From an uncultured Clostridia bacterium (lineage in GTDB: Bacteria > Bacillota > Clostridia > Oscillospirales > Ruminococcaceae), in the NCBI GenBank assembly GCA_947177545.1, contig CAMWVF010000028.1:1-8641 (forward strand): a stretch of 8,641 nt of DNA, read 5' to 3'. The position numbers and the translations under genes are program-made. Of the stretch, positions 1-5,540 are shown one piece after another. Under the pieces are notes generated by a model. It did not search any database and was not told where the DNA came from. It saw only the letters and a list, made by a program, of their open reading frames with translations. The stretch's first letter is position 1; the number at the start of each line of letters is the position of its first letter.

Positions 1-37
1 TAAATTATTTTTTGTATAATAATTTTTATAAATGTAC

Positions 38-66
38 TTGTGAAACTTCATAAAATATGTTATAAT
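38..66 (+). promoter_or_regulatory. sigma-A type promoter for the DivIVA-like/fumarase beta unit
   Basis: A -35 box TTGTGA (38-43) lies 17 nt from a perfect -10 box TATAAT (61-66), and a TG at 58-59 forms an extended -10. Transcription should begin near 73. This rules out the in-frame GTG at 71 as a start codon for the downstream gene, because it would sit at or before the transcript's 5' end. Confidence 0.8.
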
Positions 67-141
67 TTTAGTGTGTTCAAGTGTAGGTTATTTGTACAGT
101 TTTATGCAAATCTCCCCCGAACACCCAATATCTGATAATTT

Positions 142-146
142 GGAGG
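142..146 (+). promoter_or_regulatory. ribosome binding site fixing the DivIVA-like start
   Basis: GGAGG lies 8 nt upstream of the ATG at 155. It selects that codon over the in-frame GTG at 71, which lacks a Shine-Dalgarno sequence and sits at the predicted transcription start. Confidence 0.85.
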
Positions 147-154
147 TATTCACA

Positions 155-1156
155 ATGGATGGAACCGGATTTCTCAAAACCGTAAGCTTCGGAGGATTTG
201 ACAAAAAAGACGTTCTGGCTTATGTAGATGAGTTAAATACTAAAATTTATACGCTCGAAGCTGAGCTGGACGAAAAAAAAGCCCTGCTTGAAAGCTCCGG
301 CGGCGAAGGCGGCGGAGTTGACAGCGAAAAATACGAGGAGCTTCTTGCTGCCGATAAGGCTAAGATCACCGAGCTCCAGACCAATAATGACTCCCTTAAG
401 CTTCAGATGAAAACTATGGAGGACGAACTTGCGGGCAAGGACAAGGAGATAGAGGCACTCAAAGCACAGACTGCCGAGCTTGAGGAACAGCTCCAGGAGG
501 CTAAGAATAAGGCTGCCTCAGGCAGCAGCGACAACAGTGCTATGGATCTCAGCAACGTATTCATCGAAGCTCAGAAAACTGCAAATACTATCGTTACACA
601 GGCTAAGGAAAATGCCCGCAAAATGGACGAGGACGCTAAGAAGCTTGCCAATCAGGTGGTTGACGACGCTAACGGAAAGGCTTCCACAATCGTTAAAAAT
701 GCGGACGAAAAGGCTTCAAAGATACTTTTGAACGCAGAGGACAAGAGTTCAGAAATGCGTGCCGCTGCTGAAAAGATAAGACGCGAGGTAGCCGAAGGCA
801 TTGCAGAGATCGACGAAAACGTTATCAAGCTCAGAGAGGTTTTGGAAATGTTCTCCGGCGAAAGCCTTGCAAAGCTTGACGAGGCTAAGGCGCAGCTTAA
901 TTCAGTGCGCTCAAGTCTCAGCGGAAAGCCTGCCGCTTCGGCTGCAAAGCCTGCCCCCGCTCCTGCGCCTAAGGCTGCTGCCCCTGCCCCCGCTCCGGCA
1001 CCTGCTGCGGCTGAACCTGCGCCCACTCCCACTGCTGCACCGGCACCAGCCCCCGCTGCTCACAAGCCAGCTTTTGCAGGATTTGACATGAGCGAGCTGG
1101 AAAGTCTTACCAAAGCTGCCGAAGCAGAAGCAAATGCAATGGGTGACAACGTTTAA
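155..1156 (+). CDS. DivIVA-family coiled-coil protein with Pro/Ala-rich tail
   Basis: The 333-residue product has a DivIVA-like N-terminus: residues 5-30 contain the pattern F-x-T-V-x-F-x-G-F-x-K-x-D-V-x-x-Y-V, the membrane-curvature/pole-targeting head of the DivIVA/GpsB family. Long acidic/lysine-rich coiled-coil stretches follow (about 31-120 and 135-255), separated by a Gly-rich break (49-54) and a Ser/Gly linker (121-130). Residues 258-303 are a low-complexity Pro/Ala segment, and 304-333 form a short, probably helical tail. There is no signal peptide or membrane segment. Family members organise cell-pole or division-site proteins in the cytoplasm, so a role in division or envelope organisation is inferred, not shown. 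The start is set by the GGAGG at 142-146. The fumarase beta gene follows after 3 nt, so the two are probably co-transcribed although their roles look unrelated. Confidence 0.82.
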   Translation: MDGTGFLKTVSFGGFDKKDVLAYVDELNTKIYTLEAELDEKKALLESSGGEGGGVDSEKYEELLAADKAKITELQTNNDSLKLQMKTMEDELAGKDKEIEALKAQTAELEEQLQEAKNKAASGSSDNSAMDLSNVFIEAQKTANTIVTQAKENARKMDEDAKKLANQVVDDANGKASTIVKNADEKASKILLNAEDKSSEMRAAAEKIRREVAEGIAEIDENVIKLREVLEMFSGESLAKLDEAKAQLNSVRSSLSGKPAASAAKPAPAPAPKAAAPAPAPAPAAAEPAPTPTAAPAPAPAAHKPAFAGFDMSELESLTKAAEAEANAMGDNV

Positions 1157-1159
1157 GGT

Positions 1160-1714
1160 ATGGCTAAAGTTTACGATATTAATGTTTCGGAGCTTAGGGA
1201 GTACTGTCCGAAGCTCCGTGTAGGGGACAAGGTGTTGCTGACGGGTACGGTCTATACCGCCAGAGATGCCGCGCACAAACGGTTTGAAGCACTTCTTGAC
1301 AAGGGAAAAGCCTTGCCCGTAGATATACGGGAAGCGGTGATTTATTACGCGGGACCTACCCCCGCTCCCGAGGGTAAGCCTATCGGATCATGCGGTCCCA
1401 CCACCTCGGGCAGAATGGATAAATTTGCCCCAAGGCTTATGGACGAGGGTCTTTGCGGAATGATCGGCAAGGGCGAACGCAGCGAGGCTGTCCGAGAGGC
1501 TGTTATACGCAATTCGGGCGTGTATTTCTGCGCAATAGGCGGCGCAGGCGCACTTGCGGCAAGCTGTATAAAAAGCTGTGAGGTCGTGGCTTTTGATGAC
1601 TTGGGCTGCGAGTCCGTGAAAAAGCTGTACATGGAAAAATTTCCTGTAACCGTTGCCAACGATTGCAGCGGCGGTGATATTTTCAGTATGGGCAGAGCGG
1701 AGTACGCCGTATAG
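1160..1714 (+). CDS. class I (Fe-S) fumarate hydratase / tartrate dehydratase-type beta subunit
   Basis: The 184-residue product matches the C-terminal (beta) domain of iron-sulfur hydro-lyases such as two-subunit fumarase and L-tartrate dehydratase. Visible family signatures are TARDAAHKR (33-41), the Y-A-G-P-T-P-A block (63-69), GPTTSGRMD (79-87), MIGKG (101-105) and the GGAGALAA segment (127-134). Length is normal for a stand-alone beta subunit. The family hydrates fumarate to malate in the cytoplasm, with the alpha subunit supplying the cysteines for the 4Fe-4S cluster and beta completing the active site. No alpha subunit lies next to it: the upstream neighbour is the DivIVA-like gene, 3 nt away, and a terminator follows. 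The ATG has only a close AAGG in front, so translation may depend on coupling to the upstream gene. Fumarase is favoured over tartrate dehydratase, but the sequence alone does not settle the substrate. Confidence 0.9.
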   Translation: MAKVYDINVSELREYCPKLRVGDKVLLTGTVYTARDAAHKRFEALLDKGKALPVDIREAVIYYAGPTPAPEGKPIGSCGPTTSGRMDKFAPRLMDEGLCGMIGKGERSEAVREAVIRNSGVYFCAIGGAGALAASCIKSCEVVAFDDLGCESVKKLYMEKFPVTVANDCSGGDIFSMGRAEYAV

Positions 1715-1734
1715 CCGTATTAAAATTGAAAATA

Positions 1735-1774
1735 AAAAAATCCGCAGTTCAGTAAAATGGACTGCGGATTTTTT
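1735..1774. terminator. bidirectional intrinsic terminator between convergent genes
   Basis: The perfect 9-bp stem ATCCGCAGT (1740-1748) / ACTGCGGAT (1761-1769) can extend by three more pairs to a 6-nt loop. An A-run (1735-1740) and a T-run (1769-1774) flank it, so it can terminate both the fumarase beta transcript and the opposing MerR-fusion transcript. The minus-strand stop codon (1776-1774) overlaps the end of the T-run. Confidence 0.9.
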
Positions 1775-3546
1775 CATTCTTCATTTTGGGGAGCGTCAAC
1801 AAATTCATAAAATTTATCATTTAGGAAGTTCATGGTATTTGCCAATAATGATATAAATACGTCATAAGCGCAGTCATAATTGTAAGAAATATCACATGGT
1901 ACGGATATCCACTCGTTTTTTCGCTTGTAGACCATGCCAAGCCTTGCATGGGTGTACGCGCTATACTCGGTACCGTCCAATTTTACTTCTACAATGTATT
2001 TTTTTAGTGGTTTAAATTCATTTTTTAAAATTTCTGCCAGGTTTATTTCATAATAGTATGTACCGTTCTCAGCAAATTCCTCGGCGTGACGCTTCTCGCC
2101 GTCGTTCCGCAGAGATATGAAATACCCGCTTTCTGGGACTTCAGCGGAATAAAGCTCATTTGCGTACTCATCGAAAATTTTTATGGAATTGACTTTTATC
2201 TCGGAGTTTGGAAGCATATGCCAAATTTCAAGCTTGAAGTAGCCGTCGTCGCACTCAATGGGATAATACATGACAATTGCGTGACCATCGGGAATTGGCT
2301 GTCTGTTCATCACCGAGAGGCTTAGTTCGCCGTCATTGCCCACCTCAACTTCCGTGCGGATTTCATTATAATCGCATATAAAAGCATAATCTTCCTCGTT
2401 ATTGTACCAGCCGCAGGAAAATTCCGCATCGGCAGGTATGTGCTTTGTGAAAAAATCTTCCTTTATAAGGAAATTGTACCACTTTATCATGTCGTTTACT
2501 GTTGAAACAACCCCCGTTGTACCTCCATAAATATCGTTGTAATATTTTATTCTCGTTTTGTCTATATATCCCGCCACATTGGGACAGCCGTACAAAGCCG
2601 TATTGTCCATTTCAAGCGGGGTGAAAATGTGATCGTCCATAATTTCTTTCAAGGATTTTTGGGATATCTTTTCCAGAATTATCCTAAGTAATAGATAATT
2701 TATGTTAGCCCAATCAAATTTTTCCCCCGGCACGAATTTTAACGGCGTGAAGTTTGCTGCTTTTATTATTTCGGAGATGCTTTGTGGCTTGCAGTATCCC
2801 TTGTTGTACTTGTGATAATGGCAGATCTGAACTTCATATGGAAGGTCATTATAGCTTACTTTTTCGCAGTAATTGTTCCAATCCTCGGAGCATTTTTGTT
2901 GAAAATAATCGTCCGAAAGTCCCGAAGTCATGTTAAGGAGTTGATGTATCGTCACCTTGTCACCGCAAATTATTTCAGGGAAATATTTGCCGATATTGTC
3001 AACCGTGCGTAATAGTCCAAGCTCCTGAAAGCGTATAATGCAGTATGCCGTGAATTGTGTCGTCAGCGAACCGAGTGGAAAACGCGAGCTTGTGGTGAAG
3101 TCCAAATCATTTTCATAGTCAGCCTTGTCATATGTGACAAAATCCTCGCCGTGAGCGGTGGTGTAATGGCAGCTGCTGTGGTTGTAATCACGGTTTATTT
3201 TGTCGAACCAATTGTCAATTTTTACGGGCTTTGCAAGCTCTCGGTCAATGTTTTCCACAACGGCGGTAAGCCGTTTTATTTCCTGCGTAAGCTTTCGCTT
3301 CTGTGCCAGAAGATCGACTCTGTGCCGGACACCGTCCTCGTCCGAGATCAGCTTTGATATGGCGTTCAGCGAAAATCCAAGCCGCTTGTACCGCAAAATT
3401 TTCCGCATATCTGAGACTGAGTCCTCGTCGTAGAGCCTGTAGCCCTTTTCGGATACCTCCGTCGGCTTCAGAATGCCCACGCTGTCGTAGTACTGCAAGG
3501 TTCTGACGCTTACGCCGCACAGCCTTGCGAACTCGCTTATCTGCAT
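1774..3546 (-). CDS. MerR-family regulator fused to a degraded class C beta-lactamase-like domain
   Basis: The 590-residue product begins with a MerR winged helix-turn-helix (ISEFARLCGVSVRTLQYYD, about residues 3-21, wing to about 70). A coiled-coil dimerisation linker follows (about 75-106), then a serine beta-lactamase/DD-peptidase-like domain of the COG1680 type (about 115-385). Family landmarks remain: F-P-L-G-S-L-T-T-Q-F-T-A around 160, L-L-N-M-T-S-G-L-S-D near 205 and the G-G-x-x-G-V-V-S-T-V-N-D-M-x-K-W block near 350. The active site is altered: the S-x-x-K motif reads SLTT (S160, T163 for Lys), the Y-x-N motif reads WAN (279-281), and no H/K-x-G third motif is seen. About 200 further C-terminal residues look beta-rich and are unrecognised. 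The domain is probably a ligand sensor rather than an enzyme. The chosen start is ATG 3546, which gives the usual MerR N-terminus. A TTG at 3552 is the alternative and has better spacing (11 nt versus 17) from the AAAGG at 3568-3564. Confidence 0.85.
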   Translation of the reverse strand: MQISEFARLCGVSVRTLQYYDSVGILKPTEVSEKGYRLYDEDSVSDMRKILRYKRLGFSLNAISKLISDEDGVRHRVDLLAQKRKLTQEIKRLTAVVENIDRELAKPVKIDNWFDKINRDYNHSSCHYTTAHGEDFVTYDKADYENDLDFTTSSRFPLGSLTTQFTAYCIIRFQELGLLRTVDNIGKYFPEIICGDKVTIHQLLNMTSGLSDDYFQQKCSEDWNNYCEKVSYNDLPYEVQICHYHKYNKGYCKPQSISEIIKAANFTPLKFVPGEKFDWANINYLLLRIILEKISQKSLKEIMDDHIFTPLEMDNTALYGCPNVAGYIDKTRIKYYNDIYGGTTGVVSTVNDMIKWYNFLIKEDFFTKHIPADAEFSCGWYNNEEDYAFICDYNEIRTEVEVGNDGELSLSVMNRQPIPDGHAIVMYYPIECDDGYFKLEIWHMLPNSEIKVNSIKIFDEYANELYSAEVPESGYFISLRNDGEKRHAEEFAENGTYYYEINLAEILKNEFKPLKKYIVEVKLDGTEYSAYTHARLGMVYKRKNEWISVPCDISYNYDCAYDVFISLLANTMNFLNDKFYEFVDAPQNEE

Positions 3547-3571
3547 TTTCAAATTTACCGCAACCTTTCTG

Positions 3572-3584
3572 AGAAAATGTTTCT
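3572..3584. repeat. short inverted repeat near the MerR-fusion transcription start
   Basis: AGAAA (3572-3576) and TTTCT (3580-3584) form a 5-bp inverted repeat around a 3-nt centre. It lies just downstream of the predicted minus-strand start site. It may be a second half-operator or only AT-rich chance. Confidence 0.35.
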
Positions 3585-3592
3585 AATATAAG

Positions 3593-3621
3593 AATATACT
3601 ATTACGCGGCGTATGGGTCAA
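3593..3621 (-). promoter_or_regulatory. promoter of the MerR fusion with palindromic operator candidate in the spacer
   Basis: On the minus strand, TTGACC (3621-3616) and TATATT (3598-3593) form -35 and -10 boxes separated by 17 nt. The spacer contains the perfect 11-bp palindrome TACGC-G-GCGTA (3603-3613), the only GC-rich dyad in an AT-rich region. MerR-family proteins typically bind dyads between the -35 and -10 boxes, so this is a plausible autoregulatory operator. The 17-nt spacing is ordinary, not the stretched 19-20 nt of classical MerR-activated promoters, so repression is at least as likely as activation. Confidence 0.65.
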
Positions 3622-3770
3622 TCGTTATTATGCACAAAATTTTGGCGAAAAAATATATTTATTTAGGATTTTTAACATGGTGAAATTTTGAAAATATTAC
3701 ATAAAGTGGTGAAAGTGTTAAGAAATATTAATAATGCTGAAAACTTTTTTAGCTTTTTTCCAAAAAAATA
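3622..3770. other. AT-rich divergent intergenic region
   Basis: This stretch separates the minus-strand MerR-fusion promoter from the plus-strand sigma-factor promoter. It is strongly AT-rich and I see no coding frame in it. TGGTGAAA occurs twice (3678-3685 and 3707-3714), 29 bp apart, upstream of the sigma promoter. These could be activator half-sites, but two 8-mers in AT-rich DNA are weak evidence. Confidence 0.5.
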
Positions 3771-3799
3771 TTGACAAATTATGCAAAATAGTATATAAT
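3771..3799 (+). promoter_or_regulatory. consensus sigma-A promoter of the sigma-factor gene
   Basis: TTGACA (3771-3776) and TATAAT (3794-3799) are both perfect hexamers with the ideal 17-nt spacer. Transcription should begin near 3806, leaving a leader of about 65 nt. A promoter this strong implies substantial housekeeping transcription of the sigma gene unless a repressor intervenes. Confidence 0.92.
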
Positions 3800-3809
3800 A
3801 AGAAAAATG

Positions 3810-3850
3810 ATACCTGCATCATTTAAAGCTGTTGCAGTTTAGATTGGTAT
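3810..3850 (+). promoter_or_regulatory. possible leader hairpin upstream of the sigma factor
   Basis: In the predicted 5' leader, ATACC (3810-3814) can pair with GGTAT (3846-3850). Alternatively CTGCA (3814-3818) can pair with TGCAG (3833-3837). The Shine-Dalgarno region AAGGTGGG (3857-3864) lies just outside, so the structure does not obviously hide it. I recognise no known leader class. Confidence 0.35.
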
Positions 3851-3870
3851 GAGTTCAAGGTGGGTGTTCA

Positions 3871-4473
3871 ATGAGCAGCGGCAGTTCGGAAGTTTACAGC
3901 TCGGATTTTAATGAACTGAATTTTCTGAGTGATAATGTGCTTGTGTCAGTTTTTCAAAGCGGTAAGGATTCCCCTCGGGGCAGAAACGCCGTTACGGTAC
4001 TTATTTCACGTTACCTTAATCTGGTAAGAAAAAAAGCAAGCCTGTATTCGGACGGAGCTGAGTTTGATGACCTTGCACAGGAGGGTTTCTTAGCTTTTAT
4101 GCGGGCGGCGGACAGCTTTGACCCGCAGAGAGGAACGAGTTTCTCGGCGTTTGCGGAGGTTTGCATTACAAACGGCATAAGGTCCGCGGTGCGCCGTCTC
4201 AGCAGGAGCGCGGACGAAAGTCTGTCGGAGGATATCACCGAGCAGGCGGAGGATAGTACCACTCCCGAAAATATCTGGTTTGAAAAAGAAGCTGCTGCGG
4301 GAATGTACGAAAAAATTTCGGAGCTTCTTTCAAAAAAAGAATGGGATATTTTTAAACTTTATCTTGGCGGGGCGTCCTATGAGGAAATTGCCGAAAGCCT
4401 TGATATACCGAAAAAATCAGTTGACAATGCTGTTTTTCGTATCAGGAAAAAGCTTAAAGCGCTTTTTTCGTGA
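3871..4473 (+). CDS. sigma-70 family RNA polymerase sigma factor (SigH-like)
   Basis: The 200-residue product has sigma region 2 at about 44-110, with the 2.2 block E-F-D-D-L-A-Q-E-G-F-L-A-F-M-R-A (64-79) and the 2.3/2.4 segment F-S-A-F-A-E-V-C-I-T-N-G-I-R-S-A-V-R-R (91-109). An acidic linker follows (115-135). Region 4 with a helix-turn-helix occupies about 150-198 (SYEEIAESLDIPKKSVDNAV, 169-188). Region 3 is absent. This architecture and length match SigH-type and other small alternative sigma factors, which direct core polymerase to particular promoters. SigH identity is inferred, since the usual SigH neighbours (rpmG, secE, nusG) are not here. AAGGTGGG sits 7 nt before the ATG. The stop is TGA. 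A tRNA-like element and the zinc-ribbon gene follow on the same strand with no strong terminator between, so one transcript is likely. No anti-sigma gene is visible. Confidence 0.9.
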   Translation: MSSGSSEVYSSDFNELNFLSDNVLVSVFQSGKDSPRGRNAVTVLISRYLNLVRKKASLYSDGAEFDDLAQEGFLAFMRAADSFDPQRGTSFSAFAEVCITNGIRSAVRRLSRSADESLSEDITEQAEDSTTPENIWFEKEAAAGMYEKISELLSKKEWDIFKLYLGGASYEEIAESLDIPKKSVDNAVFRIRKKLKALFS

Positions 4474-4495
4474 AACGGTTCGGCAGTCTATATAT

Positions 4496-4568
4496 GGCCA
4501 AGTAGCTTAAAGTAAGAGCGTTGTTTTTCAAAGGCAAAGGTGTCGGTGCGAATCCGTCCAAAGGTCCA
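4496..4568 (+). ncRNA. degenerate tRNA-like element with apparent UCA anticodon
   Basis: The stretch folds much like a tRNA. T8-A9 (4503-4504) precede a D stem GCTT (4505-4508) / GAGC (4516-4519). The anticodon stem TTGTT (4521-4525) / GGCAA (4533-4537) has two wobble pairs and holds the 7-nt loop TTTCAAA with anticodon TCA (4528-4530). The T stem GTCGG (4542-4546) / CCGTC (4554-4558) has one mismatch and a 7-nt loop TGCGAAT. Only the outer four acceptor pairs form (4496-4499 with 4563-4566, one G-U); the inner three do not. Two tertiary hallmarks are missing: G18-G19 in the D loop (AAAGTAA) and T55 of the T loop, which is G. CCA occurs at 4566-4568. It could be a decayed tRNA, a non-translational tRNA-like RNA, or a leader structure for the zinc-ribbon gene. 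It is not a normal tRNA-Sec, being too short and without the long extra arm. Confidence 0.5.
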
Positions 4569-4594
4569 AATTTATTTAAGCGAGGGAAATCAAA

Positions 4595-4870
4595 ATGTAC
4601 GAAGACAAGACATTAGTTTGTAAGGAATGCGGAAATGAGTTTACCTTTACAGCCGGAGAGCAAGAGTTTTATGCTGAAAAAGGCTTTGTAAACGAACCGC
4701 AGAGATGCAAATCTTGCCGTGACGCAAGAAAGAACAGCAGCAAGGGCGAAAGAGAAATGTTTGAAGCAACATGCGCTTCCTGCGGCGGTACAGCAAAAGT
4801 TCCTTTCAGACCCAGAGAAGACCGTCCTGTATATTGCAGCGACTGTTTTGCTAAGATGAGAGAAGAATAA
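4595..4870 (+). CDS. double zinc-ribbon protein
   Basis: The 91-residue product carries four CxxC pairs, enough for two zinc sites. The first is C9-x2-C12 with C38-x2-C41, enclosing the G-E-Q-E-F-Y-A-E-K-G-F-x-N-x-P-x-R-C block typical of the bacterial 'probable zinc-ribbon' (zf-trcl) family. The second is C60-x2-C63 with C81-x2-C84, spaced by 17 residues as in CxxC-x17-CxxC small zinc fingers. It is hydrophilic and probably cytoplasmic. The biochemical role of this family is not established, and nucleic-acid or protein binding is only a guess. GAGGG (4582-4586) lies 8 nt before the ATG. The gene follows the sigma factor and the tRNA-like element on the same strand and ends in a strong terminator, so its expression is probably tied to the sigma promoter at 3771. 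Confidence 0.85.
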   Translation: MYEDKTLVCKECGNEFTFTAGEQEFYAEKGFVNEPQRCKSCRDARKNSSKGEREMFEATCASCGGTAKVPFRPREDRPVYCSDCFAKMREE

Positions 4871-4892
4871 TTCTTTCTTTTAAATTCTTACG

Positions 4893-4923
4893 CGGGATTT
4901 ACGGACGGCGTAAATCCCGTTTT
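4893..4923 (+). terminator. strong intrinsic terminator after the zinc-ribbon gene
   Basis: A perfect 11-bp stem, CGGGATTTACG (4893-4903) with CGTAAATCCCG (4909-4919), closes a 5-nt loop and is followed by TTTT (4920-4923). It begins 23 nt after the zinc-ribbon stop and separates the sigma/zinc-ribbon unit from the NUDIX/HEAT/methyltransferase cluster. Confidence 0.92.
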
Positions 4924-5056
4924 CTGTGTTGAGAGCGGAAGTCCCCCGCTGACAGAGTCACCCCAAGGTTGCTGAAAATAGATTTTTTAACATTTCAAGC
5001 CCCATCAAGAGAGTGGTAACAAGCTAAAAAAGTAAATCTTTTTTTAGGAGGATAAT
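4924..5056 (+). other. intergenic leader of the NUDIX/HEAT/methyltransferase cluster
   Basis: I see no coding frame and no convincing -35/-10 pair in these 133 nt, although the cluster should need a promoter here. A modest hairpin is possible between AGCGG (4934-4938) and CCGCT (4946-4950), with outer CTGT/ACAG pairs (4924-4927 / 4952-4955). A T-run and then a strong AGGAGG ribosome binding site (5046-5051, 5 nt before the ATG) end the region. Confidence 0.5.
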
Positions 5057-5523
5057 ATGACAAAGGTAAATTTTTATGATAAAGTAAATGACGGTCTGCT
5101 TAAATTTGCTGTGATAATTGCAAAAACGGATGGTAAATGGGTGTTCTGCAAACACAGGGAGCGCAACACATACGAGGTACCGGGCGGACACAGAGAAGCG
5201 GGAGAGAATCTTTCGTTGATGCGGTAGTCCGTGAAATGAAAGAAGAAACAGGGCTGGATATAAAGAATCCGCACCTTGTAGGCGTGAAGCAGTTTCCAAT
5301 CAAAGAAGGACGGTATGTTGTTCTTCTGTTCAAGGCTACCGAATATAGCGGAACTGTCGTGTCTTCCGATGAGGGTCAGATGGAATGGATGGAATGTAAT
5401 CGCCTGTCGGAGATAAACACGGTCGATGATTTTGAGGACTTGATGCGTGTAATAAACGATCCGGCTCTGACGGAATTTCAGTATCTGGTCGATGGGGATA
5501 CATGGGCAGTCTCTATAAAATAA
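5057..5523 (+). pseudogene. NUDIX hydrolase gene, frameshifted and probably chimeric
   Basis: Frame 1 opens at ATG 5057 behind AGGAGG and encodes a NUDIX N-terminus (L-L-K-F-A-V-I-I-A, then Y-E-V-P-G-G-H-R-E-A-G-E, residues 39-50). It stops at TAG 5225-5227 after 56 residues. The rest of a NUDIX protein, E-S-F-V-D-A-V-V-R-E-M-K-E-E-T-G-L onward, continues in another frame to 5523. Removing one GA repeat unit (2 nt) within 5201-5208 would give a perfect Nudix box G-x5-E-x7-R-E-x2-E-E-x-G-L. Intact relatives hydrolyse nucleoside diphosphates linked to another moiety, with the box binding Mg2+. The N-terminal half resembles one NUDIX subfamily, and the C-terminal half (K-Q-F-P-I, S-S-D-E-G-x-M-x-W, T-E-F-Q-Y-L-V) resembles the MutT/8-oxo-dGTP type, so the gene may be a fusion of two. 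I see no slippery heptamer, and a simple -1 shift would leave the box one residue too long. The HEAT-repeat gene starts 17 nt later. Confidence 0.8.
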
Positions 5524-5525
5524 CC

Positions 5526-5532
5526 AAGGGAG
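5526..5532 (+). promoter_or_regulatory. ribosome binding site supporting a TTG start
   Basis: AAGGGAG lies 8 nt before the TTG at 5541. The nearby ATG at 5533 hits a stop after three codons, so the TTG is the best initiation codon for the HEAT-repeat gene. Confidence 0.75.
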
Positions 5533-5540
5533 ATGATTGA

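Noticed and set aside
71..154. Upstream GTG extension of the DivIVA-like protein by 28 residues
   Set aside because: The GTG lies at the predicted transcription start and has no Shine-Dalgarno; the ATG at 155 has GGAGG at ideal spacing and begins the family-like N-terminus.
652..1032. Long Gly/Ala-rich reading frame on the minus strand
   Set aside because: It is the antisense shadow of the Pro/Ala-rich tail of the DivIVA-like gene, has no credible ribosome binding site and shows only low-complexity sequence.
4447..4468. Terminator at the end of the sigma gene (AAAAAGC / GCTTTTT)
   Set aside because: Only two G-C pairs, inside the coding sequence for the Lys-rich C-terminus; too weak to call an intrinsic terminator.
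4496..4568. Standard tRNA-Sec or ordinary tRNA gene
   Set aside because: Too short and without the long variable arm for tRNA-Sec; broken acceptor stem and missing D/T-loop contact bases for an ordinary elongator tRNA.
5137..5206. Start of a separate NUDIX protein at ATG 5137
   Set aside because: The stretch up to about 5206 is an out-of-frame reading of the first NUDIX half, gives a sequence unlike the family, and lacks a ribosome binding site. The locus is better described as one frameshifted gene.
5201..5227. Programmed ribosomal frameshift in the NUDIX gene
   Set aside because: No slippery heptamer or obvious stimulatory hairpin, and a -1 shift there would lengthen the Nudix box by one residue. 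Mutation or recombination is simpler.
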